From Planctomyces sp. SH-PL14 (GTDB lineage: Bacteria; Planctomycetota; Planctomycetia; Planctomycetales; Planctomycetaceae): 64,000 nucleotides of DNA. The translations under genes were made by a program, and so were the position numbers. The stretch covers positions 5,350,001 to 5,414,000 of the forward strand of contig NZ_CP011270.1 of the NCBI RefSeq assembly GCF_001610835.1. The letters run 5' to 3'. Below the pieces are notes generated by a model. It was not told where the DNA came from and made no database searches. It was given only the letters and a program-made list of their open reading frames with translations. Position 1 is the first letter of the stretch; each line of letters opens with the position of its first letter. Shown here in pieces: positions 7,707-16,000 of the stretch.

Positions 7707-9134
7707 TCACAGCGAACCCGCCTCACCCCACACCGCCGGCGACTGAAACCCCTTCGGCTTCGGTCCGGACTTCGGCGTCACCGCCTCGGCCGCCAGACGG
7801 TCGTACGTCTCGCGGAGCTTCCGCACCTGCTCCGGCTGGCTCTCGGCCAGGTTCGTCTTCTCCCCGGGATCCTTCGCAAGATCAAAGAGCTCGACCGTCA
7901 CCCCCTTCGCGGCGGGTTTGGCCGGCGCGGGAGTGTCCCCCTCTTCGCTATCGGCGATGTCGCCGCCGATCACCAGCTTCCAGTCCCCCACCCGGATCGC
8001 CCCGCGGTTCGGAGCAGCGTTGACGACGATCTCGGTCCGCGTCGACTTCGCCCCGCTCGTCAGCACCGGAAGGACGTCCCGGCCGTCGACGGGAAGCGGC
8101 TGCGCTTCGGACGCGCCGGCGACCTTCAGCAGCGTCGGGTACCAGTCGGAGATATGGATCGGCGTCTGGACCGAACTCCCCGCCGGAATGTGCCCCGGCC
8201 ACGCCGCAAAAGCGCACACGCGTACGCCCCCTTCGTAGACGGTCGCCTTGCCGGCGCGGAGCGGACCGTTGCTCGTGATCCGCTTCGGCGCGGGGCCGCC
8301 GTTGTCGCTTGAGAACAGGACGAGCGTGTTATCGAGGATCCCCGCGGTCTTGAGCGCCGCCGTGATCTCGCCGACGGCGTCGTCCATCGCCGTGACCATC
8401 CCGGCGTAGGTCTGCCGCTGGCCTTTGAACTGCGGATACCGCTTCGAGTACTCCTCGGGAACCTGATACGGGGAGTGAACGCCGTTGAACGGGACATAGA
8501 GGAACAGCGGCCGGTTCTTGTCCCGCTCCCGGATCAGGCGGGAGGCTTCGCGGCCGATCAGCTCCGTCGAATACCCCTCGTCGCGGTTGACCTGGTCGTT
8601 GCGGTGCCAGTCGAAGCCGCCGTCGCGGATGTGGGTGAAGTAGTCGAGCGCCCCGTTGTAGTGGCCGTACTGGTGCTCGAAGCCCCGCCGCGTCGGAAGG
8701 TACTCGGGCTGGAAGTGCCCCAGGTGCCACTTTCCGACGATCGCCGTCTCGTAACCCGCCTCACGGAGGGCGAGCGGCAGCATCCGTTCTTCCAGCGGCA
8801 GGCCGTAATTGGCCCACGGGCGGACGACGCCGGTCTGGAATCCGTACCGGAACGGGTACCGGCCGGTCATGAGGGCGGCCCGCGTCGGGGAGCAGACCGG
8901 CTGGACGTAGAACTGGTCGAGCGTGGCCCCGGAGGCGGCCAGGGCGTCGAGGTTCGGCGTCCGGATCTCGCTCCCCCGCCAGCCGACGTCGTGCGAGCCG
9001 AGGTCGTCCGCCAGGATCACGACGATGTGTGGCTTTTTGCCCGGTGTCTCCGCCCCCTCGAGGCCGGAATTCGGCCCGGGATTGAGGAAAAGCATGGCGA
9101 TCAGCAGGGCCGGAGCCGGGAATCGAGCGAACAT
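7707..9134 (-). CDS. Exported arylsulfatase-type sulfatase
   Basis: The 475-residue protein begins with a signal peptide (about 1-28) followed by a sulfatase domain. It shows the metal-binding start ILADDLGSHD (Asp43 and Asp44) and the active-site consensus CSPTR at 81-85. Cys81 is the residue that formylglycine-generating enzyme would convert to formylglycine. Downstream motifs include KWHLG and a late DNGGP segment. Sulfatases of this type cleave sulfate esters from sulfated glycans and are greatly expanded in planctomycetes. The substrate cannot be read from the sequence. No sulfatase-maturing enzyme lies in the window. The gene is divergent from Ser/Thr kinase 1. Confidence 0.93.
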   Translation of the reverse strand: MFARFPAPALLIAMLFLNPGPNSGLEGAETPGKKPHIVVILADDLGSHDVGWRGSEIRTPNLDALAASGATLDQFYVQPVCSPTRAALMTGRYPFRYGFQTGVVRPWANYGLPLEERMLPLALREAGYETAIVGKWHLGHFQPEYLPTRRGFEHQYGHYNGALDYFTHIRDGGFDWHRNDQVNRDEGYSTELIGREASRLIRERDKNRPLFLYVPFNGVHSPYQVPEEYSKRYPQFKGQRQTYAGMVTAMDDAVGEITAALKTAGILDNTLVLFSSDNGGPAPKRITSNGPLRAGKATVYEGGVRVCAFAAWPGHIPAGSSVQTPIHISDWYPTLLKVAGASEAQPLPVDGRDVLPVLTSGAKSTRTEIVVNAAPNRGAIRVGDWKLVIGGDIADSEEGDTPAPAKPAAKGVTVELFDLAKDPGEKTNLAESQPEQVRKLRETYDRLAAEAVTPKSGPKPKGFQSPAVWGEAGSL

Positions 9135-9438
9135 CGGTCACCTCACAGGAACGCGGTCGGTCGCGTCATGTCACCGAAACCCCCGCCGGGAATCAAGCAA
9201 AAGACGGGTTCCGGCGGCCGCGGCGGGTGCGTTCCTGTTGTCCCCGATCCGGCCCGGAATGGAAGACGCGACTTGACCCGAGCGGACGGACCCTGTGAAA
9301 TACTGGTACTGGTTCAAACGGCACGACTTGCGCGAGCAGAGCCAGAGCGAGCGTGGGTCGAGGCGGTGCGGGTTATTCCTCTGAGTTTTCACACTGCGGC
9401 CGTTGCGTCCGGCGGCGACGGAAGAAGTGTACCGATCC
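9135..9438. other. Divergent intergenic region, nothing recognised
   Basis: This 304-bp gap separates the divergent sulfatase and kinase genes and must contain both promoters. I see no repeat copy, hairpin or operator-like palindrome that I would defend. Confidence 0.5.
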
Positions 9439-12273
9439 ATGGCCGATCCCTATTCCACTGGCGTTCCCTCCTCCAGTCAGACGGAGAACGGACCGGCCCC
9501 GGCGACCAAGGAGCGCACGACCGACCCGTTGCTGGGCGCGCACGACAAGACCGTCACCGGTGAGAAGACCATGCCGCCGCCGGCGAACGCGGTGGCCCAG
9601 GTCGGGATCGGCAGCCAGCTCGGTCCGTACCAGCTCCTCGAGAAGCTCGGGGAAGGGGGCTCCGGGGCGGTCTACAAGGCGCTCCACACCAAGCTCGGGA
9701 TGCTGGTGGCCCTCAAGGTCCTGCCGCACCACATGGTCTCCAAGCCGAGCGCCGTGACGCGGTTCGAGCGGGAGATGATGGCGGTCGGCCGGTTGCGGCA
9801 CCCGCACATCGTCCAGGCCCTCGACGCCGGGGACATCGGCGGGATTCACTACCTCTCGATGGAATACGTCGAAGGGGAGGACCTCCAGAAGCTCGTGGCC
9901 CTCAAGGGGCCGATGTCGTGCGTCAACGCCTGCAAGGCGATCCGGCAGGCGGCCCAGGGACTCGCCGCCGCCCACGAGCTGGGGATCATCCACCGCGACA
10001 TCAAGCCCTCCAACCTCTTCGTCACCAAGGGGGGGCGGATCAAGATTCTCGACATGGGCCTCGCGCTCCTGTCGGAAGACCAGGAGAGCCAGAAGGAGCT
10101 GACCTCGGAGGGGCAGTGCTTCGGGACCGCCGACTACATGGCTCCCGAGCAGTGGGAAGACTCCCACAAGTGCGACGCCCGGACCGACCTCTACGCTCTC
10201 GGCTGCACGCTGTTCCGTCTGCTGACCGGCCAGCCGCCGTATGGCGGCGAGGAATACCGGACCTTCATCCGCAAGATGCAGGGTCACTGCCGCGACCCGA
10301 TTCCGGACCTGTGCGCGATGCGTCCCGACGTCCCGTCCGAGCTGGCGGAGATCTTCCGCCGGCTGGTGGCGAAGCGTCCCGAGGAACGTTTCGCGACGGC
10401 CGAGGAACTGGTCGACGCCCTCGCGCCGTACGCCAGTCGCTTTGGTCCCGGAGCGGCGGAATCTCCTCCGCGGGGGCCGGGAGCCGACTCCGCCCACGTG
10501 CCGGAGGGGAAGGGGACGATCCGTCCCGTCGGCGTCAGCTCGAACTCCGGCTCGCGTCCCGTGGCCGCGCCGACCGCCTCCGCCGCGATCTCGACGCCGG
10601 TCCGCCGTCCCCCCACGCGGCCCGACATGCGTCGCCGCCGTCCGGTCCGTTCCGACGCCACCGTCGTCCCGACGTTGCGGCAGCGGGCGATTCCGGCCCG
10701 GGCCCGCGCGGCCCGCTCCGCCGGCGCGGCAAAGGTCAAGTTCGCGATCGCGGGAGCTCTCTTTGCCGGGGCGATCGCGGCCGCGGCGGTCCAGGGGTTT
10801 GCGGTCCCGTGGGTTCTCGGGGCCGGGCTGCTGATGGTGGCGGTCATCAAGTTCTGGCTGGAGGGGGATATCTCGCTCTACCCGGCCCTGGAGCGGCGGT
10901 TTCCCGCGGCCCATCCGGTCGTGGAGGAGGTGTCGTCCGACGATGTCGACACGGACGACCTCGACGCCGCGTGGGACGCCGGGATGGCGGCCCTGCGGGA
11001 GGCGGGGGTCGATTTTCATGGGACGTCGGTCTTCCTGGTAACGGGTCTCCGCGACGAGCGCGCGGCGCGGTCGCTCATGTCGGCCGCGGGTCTCGACTTC
11101 GCGGTCGCGGCGACTCCCGGCGAAGAGGCGCCGCTGACGTGGTTCGCCACGGAGAAGGCGGTCTACCTGTGCTTCACCGGTCCCTCGCATGTGGGGATGG
11201 CGGCCCGCAACGAAGGGAAGGTCGAAGTTGCGCTGATGGGGTCGGGCGGTGTCGGCGGCCCGCGTCCCGGCACGCAGAGCAAGAACACGGGGACCATGTT
11301 CGTCCCCGGGCAGGAGGGCGAGGAGGACGGCGCTGGCGATGGCGTGGCCGCGCAGGCCCTGGCCCCCGCTCCCCAGGCGGGGCGTGAGGGGGGAACTCCG
11401 GTGAACTACACCCCCCGCGGAACGATGCAGTGGGCCGGGTCGGAGGACGCCATGGAGGCGCTCCTGGCGTCGGCCCCCAAGGTGGCCCGGCGGATGAGTG
11501 CCGAGCAGTTGGCGGAGGTCCGGGTCCGGATGGCGCATGTCTGCCGCAAGCTGCGGGCGGAGCGGGTGCCGACGCGGGCGATCAACGGCGTGATCAGCGT
11601 GATCCCGTTCGACCTGCTTCCGGCGAACGCCGCGACGGCGGGCGAGGTGGAGCGGTGCGTGGCGGCCGATCTCAAGACGCTCCGGGACGAGCTGGGGGTC
11701 CGCTGTGCGGTGACGGCGCTCGTGAGCGGCATGGAGTCGGACGAGGGGTTCCTGGAGCTGACGCGGCGGCTGGGCCGGGAGGCGGTGAAGATTCACCGGT
11801 TCGGGAAGGGGAACGATCTGTGGACGTTCCCCGAGCCCGAGCTGATCGAGGCGGTCGTGCAGCACGCCTGCGGCGGGTTTGAGGACTGGGCGTATCACCT
11901 GTTTTCGAGTGACGACGGGCTGGAGGACGCGGGGAATCTGGAGTTGTTCGGTCTCTTGTGCCGGACGCGATCCGAGATTCAGGAGCCGCTGGCGACGGTG
12001 CTCTGCGGGGGGTATTCGGATCCGGAGGACAGTGAGCCGATGCCGTTTGCGGGGGTGTATTTTGCGGCGACGGGTCCTGCGGAGAGTGAGCAGGGGTTTG
12101 TGAGCAGTGTGTTTGAGAAGGTGCAGGAGCAGGAGGGAGAGGTTCGCTGGACGGAGGGGGCTGAGGAGGAGGAGGGACGTTATCGGTCGTGGCGTTCGGC
12201 GACGTTTGGTGTGAACTTGTTGTTGATGGCAGCGATCACGGCGCTGGCGTTTTTGTGGTTTTCGAAGCGATAG
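9439..12273 (+). CDS. Hanks-type Ser/Thr protein kinase 1 with two membrane regions
   Basis: A 944-residue protein. The kinase domain spans about 64-335: Gly loop GEGGSGAVYK (71-80), Lys93 in ALKVL, catalytic HRDIKPSN with Asp187, DMG instead of DFG at 205-207, and APEQW. A long Arg/Pro/Ala-rich linker follows. A hydrophobic hairpin of two helices lies near residues 435-475, then a polar region of about 440 residues that I do not recognise, and a final membrane helix at about 924-942. The kinase is predicted cytoplasmic. I set the start at ATG 9439; an ATG 36 bp upstream adds only 12 residues. DMG variants are seen in active bacterial kinases, so activity is plausible. The 3' end faces a repeat copy. 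Confidence 0.92.
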   Translation: MADPYSTGVPSSSQTENGPAPATKERTTDPLLGAHDKTVTGEKTMPPPANAVAQVGIGSQLGPYQLLEKLGEGGSGAVYKALHTKLGMLVALKVLPHHMVSKPSAVTRFEREMMAVGRLRHPHIVQALDAGDIGGIHYLSMEYVEGEDLQKLVALKGPMSCVNACKAIRQAAQGLAAAHELGIIHRDIKPSNLFVTKGGRIKILDMGLALLSEDQESQKELTSEGQCFGTADYMAPEQWEDSHKCDARTDLYALGCTLFRLLTGQPPYGGEEYRTFIRKMQGHCRDPIPDLCAMRPDVPSELAEIFRRLVAKRPEERFATAEELVDALAPYASRFGPGAAESPPRGPGADSAHVPEGKGTIRPVGVSSNSGSRPVAAPTASAAISTPVRRPPTRPDMRRRRPVRSDATVVPTLRQRAIPARARAARSAGAAKVKFAIAGALFAGAIAAAAVQGFAVPWVLGAGLLMVAVIKFWLEGDISLYPALERRFPAAHPVVEEVSSDDVDTDDLDAAWDAGMAALREAGVDFHGTSVFLVTGLRDERAARSLMSAAGLDFAVAATPGEEAPLTWFATEKAVYLCFTGPSHVGMAARNEGKVEVALMGSGGVGGPRPGTQSKNTGTMFVPGQEGEEDGAGDGVAAQALAPAPQAGREGGTPVNYTPRGTMQWAGSEDAMEALLASAPKVARRMSAEQLAEVRVRMAHVCRKLRAERVPTRAINGVISVIPFDLLPANAATAGEVERCVAADLKTLRDELGVRCAVTALVSGMESDEGFLELTRRLGREAVKIHRFGKGNDLWTFPEPELIEAVVQHACGGFEDWAYHLFSSDDGLEDAGNLELFGLLCRTRSEIQEPLATVLCGGYSDPEDSEPMPFAGVYFAATGPAESEQGFVSSVFEKVQEQEGEVRWTEGAEEEEGRYRSWRSATFGVNLLLMAAITALAFLWFSKR

Positions 12274-12339
12274 AGCTGGGAGTCGCGTTGGCTTGAGCAC
12301 TGTCCTGGGCCGACGGGTGTTGAATTCTGAACCGGGCGC

Positions 12340-12433
12340 TGCTGGTCGCACCGGGGCCAGTGAGGGAGGCGGAAGGGGTTCAGGCGGAAGGCGGAAGGTA
12401 GAGGGGGGCAACGCAGGATCGTTTGTCCCTGAT
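12340..12433 (+). repeat. GGCGGAAGG-type repeat preceding a two-armed repeat copy
   Basis: This stretch reads GTGAGGGAGGCGGAAGGGG, then more GGCGGAAGG words, GCAACGCAGGATC and CCCTGATC. The same composite occurs at 47265-47346 and, inverted, at 41538-41612, each time joined to the GGGTCC end of a two-armed repeat. Confidence 0.8.
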
Positions 12434-12625
12434 CGGGTCCAGGGGCACCCTGGTCAGGGGGATGCAAGGGGGCAGAATGCCCCTTTGCCCGCCGGAGGCT
12501 TTGGCCTGTCTCGCTCTCTCTGAGGGAGCGCGTGTCCAAACGCGGACGACGTGTCGGATGCTCCCACACCAACCCGCTCCATTTGCAAAGCGAGCGGCGC
12601 AGGGTGAAGGAGTCCTCCCGGGCTC
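12434..12625 (+). repeat. Two-armed dispersed repeat, copy 2 (right half missing)
   Basis: The copy runs from GGGTCCAGGGG through the first hairpin and the GTGTCC...GGAC hairpin, then stops matching after GAGTCCTCCCGGGCTC. The right half copy at 37152-37339 breaks at the same place with the same extra CCGGGCTC. It separates convergent genes ending at 12273 and 12624, and contributes the stop codon region of the latter. Confidence 0.88.
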
Positions 12626-12953
12626 AAGTCCGCACCGCGGGCTCCCCGGCGCAAAGGGCCGACCTTCCGCATCCGGCCCGCTCGCTCTCAGCGCGGAGCT
12701 TCACCGGCACTCCCCTCATTCGGAACCGCGGCCGCCGACTCCTTCGGTGCGACGGCCCCGCGCTGCGGGCATCTCTCGCGGCCCGGTGCCGCGCATGCAA
12801 CCGGTCGACCGCCCGGTCGTAAACCGGAACGACGCAGCGGACGAACACCCACGCCAGTCCCTGGAAGAGCATCACCAGAAGCGTAAACACCAGCTCGATC
12901 AACATCATGAACAGCGAGGCGAAGAGGCCGATCAACTCGACGATCGCATCCAC
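12624..12953 (-). CDS. Small membrane protein, possible GTG start
   Basis: The predicted 109-residue product has a long hydrophobic N-terminal half (about residues 4-45, enough for two membrane helices: LIGLFASLFMMLIEL and LLVMLFQGLAWVFVRCVV) and an Arg-rich C-terminal tail. A GTG at 12953 has a G-rich stretch upstream. The last codons and the stop fall at the edge of a dispersed repeat, so the C-terminus may have been altered by repeat insertion. It lies just upstream, in the same direction, of the large PQQ-like gene's downstream side. I do not recognise a family. Confidence 0.5.
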   Translation of the reverse strand: MDAIVELIGLFASLFMMLIELVFTLLVMLFQGLAWVFVRCVVPVYDRAVDRLHARHRAARDARSAGPSHRRSRRPRFRMRGVPVKLRAESERAGCGRSALCAGEPAVRT

Positions 12954-13013
12954 AGCCCCACCCCCGACCGCCGCTCATGTCTTCGCCCTGATCCCGCCGC
13001 CGGCAACACCGCG

Positions 13014-16000
13014 CTAAATCTCCCGCGCCGGCGCCTTCTCCCGGTCCTTCGGCGCCGGGAGGATCGAATCCGCCGGCCGCGTCCGAGGCGCCGGAGTCGG
13101 AGCAGGGGCCGGTGCCGGATCCGCCGCGCCCTTCTCCGCTCCCTTATCCCCACCCTTCTCCACCGGCGGCCCCGGAGCCACACCAGGCGCATCACCCGCC
13201 GCCGGAATCACCGGCGCAGCCCCCGCCACCGCCGGACGCACGAGGAATGTCTCGTTGTACGACCGGAACTCAATCGCCCGCCCCGGGAAGTCTGCCACGA
13301 TCCCCTGAATGTGCGACGAGTACGACTTCCCCTGCCAGTCGACCAGCGCCTTCCCCGTCGACTTGTCCAGCACCCGCAGCTTGATGTCCTGAAAATGCAG
13401 GTCGTCCCGGTTCACATTCTGCACGGCGACGAACGGCAGCACCGGCAGATCCCCCGTCCGGTCGATCGGCAGGTTGAACCCCGACACATCCTGCTGCCAC
13501 GCGATCTTCGGCTCCCGCCGGTCGAGCGCCACGCACGCCCCCGAACAGCGGATGTTCGGCCCCGGCAGATAGGTGTTGGTCAGCATCATCTTCTGATCGA
13601 CGAACAGATAGATCCGCTCCCGGTCCATCAGGCACTGCAGCTGTCCCGTCCGCCGCCGGATCGGATCGAGCGTCGCGAGCACCTCCTTCACGCTCGCCAG
13701 CTCCATCACCCGGCCCGTCTGGAGATTCAGCACCGCCGTCCGCCCGTCGGGCTCCACGACGAAGAACTCCCGCTCGGAGACCGGCACCGCCCACGAGTCG
13801 TCGGAGAACTCCTGCTTCCACACCTCGTCCACCTTGCCCGTCGCCAGGTCGACATGCGTCGTCTTGGCGATGCGGAACTTCCGGCTGTCGCTCTTGCCCG
13901 TGATCTCGCAGTGGATCAGCCCCCCCTCCACCACCTGCCGCGCCTTGTCGAGCGGGCTGCCGGAATCGAACTTCTTGAGGACCCGCCCGCTCCGGACGTC
14001 GAGCAGCACGGGCCGGTCGCTCGAAGAGAAGAGGTACAGCCGGTCCCCGTCGAGATACACCATCGAGTCCTGCCGCGTCCCCCGCCGCTCCCACAGCATC
14101 GCCCCGCTCTCGGGGTCGAGGGCCTGGATCGAACGGCGGTCGTAAACCACCGCCGCCTGGTCGGAGACCGCCCCCAGCATCCCGGTCGCCACGCTCATTC
14201 GCGAGAGCATCCGCGGCTGGGCAAAGGCGGCGATCTTCTGCATCGAGTACGTCTGCACGAACTGCGGCTGCCGGTAGAACGTCCGGGCCGACCCCCGCAG
14301 GTCCGGGATATGGGTCCACAGCGGCTTCTTCTCCAGCAGCGAGAAGGCATGGATCACGCCGTTGTGGACCACGTAGGTCATCGGCCCCCGCAGGACGATC
14401 GGACTCTCCTGGCTGTACATCTCCAGCGGAGAGCTGCGAAGCGGCGCGGACCACAGCGTGCGGTTGTCGGTCGTCAGGAGCGCGATCCGCTGGTTCTGCA
14501 GGCTCACCTGCAGCAGCTTGTCTTCCAGGAACGCCGGCCGCTCGCCGAAGGGAGGGAGCGCCCGCGACTGCTGCTGGTGCTCGCGAAAGACCCGGACGAC
14601 CTCATAGTCCCCGGTCCAGACCGGCATCGCTACCGACGACGCGACCGGAATCCGCTCGAGCGCCTTCGCCGCCAGATCCCCGGCCGCCCCGTCGGGCAGC
14701 GCCGCCTCGGGGAATCGGACCCGCAGCTCCTCCAAGAGCAGCCGCGCATCCGCCGTCCAGCCCAGCCGTTCGTAGAGGCTCGCCAGCTGCCACGTCGCCA
14801 GGGCCGCGACCTCGGGCCGCTCGCTCCGCTGCAGCTGCCGCAGGTGAATGCCGGCGCCGGTCGAGTCGTTCGCCTGCTCCAGAAGCCCCGCCAGCCGCAG
14901 GTGCGCGGCGTCGGCGTCCGGATGGAATCCAAAGAGCCGCACGACGCGCCGCAGGGCGGGGACATCGGCCGCCCCCTCGAGCTGCCGCCGGACGTCCGCC
15001 TCCTTCCGAGGCTCCCCGTCGAGCTTCTCGTACACCTGCGCCAGCCGGTCGGCGAGCCAGACGTCCTGCCGCGTCGTCTGGTTGCCGTCGACGATCATCT
15101 CAGTCCCGGCGGTCGCGACGAGCTTCCGATAGGCCTCCCACGCGCCGACGAACTTTCCCTGGGCGCTCGCCCGGTCGGCATGCAGCCGGACCAGGGCGTC
15201 GCGGTCGGTCGCGGTCGAGGCAAACTGCTCCAGCTCCCGTGCCGCCTCCTCATGCGCGGTCAGGTCCCCGGAGGCGAGCGTCCACAGCCCCTCCCAGAGG
15301 ATGTCGCGGCGTTTGCGGACGAGCTCCGGCTCCTGCGTCTCGACCTTCCGGGCGGCGTCGACCGCGTCCTCGGGCCGCTGCAGCCGCAGGTACAGCTCCG
15401 CCAGCCGGAGCGCCGCCAGGGGGCTGGTCTTCGCTTCCTTCTCGAACGTCTCGAGCGGCTGGTCGGGCTCCCACGCCACCAGCTCCTGGGCCGTCACCGA
15501 GAAGACCCGGCCACCCAGAGCGAACAGGTTCCCGGGCGCGTCGTCTCCGGCGCGGAGCTTCTGCGTCCGCCGGATCTTCCCGGTCTGGCGGTCGAACTCA
15601 TGCAGCGCCCCCGACCGCATCGGCTGCAGGAAGGCGGTCTCGGTCAGGAGGCCGCGGCCGCTCGGAACGTCGCCGAGTTCGGGCCAGGGGGTCTCCCAGA
15701 CGGTCGCGCCGCTCGCCACGTTGATCGCCTTCAGCGACAGGACGTCGGTCACGTAGGCCCGGCCATCGGCGGCTCCCGCCAGGACGAGCGAGTTCCCCTT
15801 CGGCCGGGGGGGCCACTTCGGCTTCCCGGTCCGGGCGTCGAGAGCGACCAGGACCGGCTGCTGGCTCCCGGTCTCATCGGGGAGCTCCGAAGGCCCGAAC
15901 AGGACCGTCCCGTCCATCAGGATCGGCGCGCCGGGATACCACCGGGCATGCAGATCGAGCGGCTGGTTGATGAAGTATCCGTTCCGGGTATTGGGCGTGT

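Noticed and set aside
9373-12411. A 1012-codon open frame antisense to kinase 1
   Set aside because: Kinase 1 has complete catalytic motifs; the antisense frame is Arg/Pro/His-rich and unlike any family.
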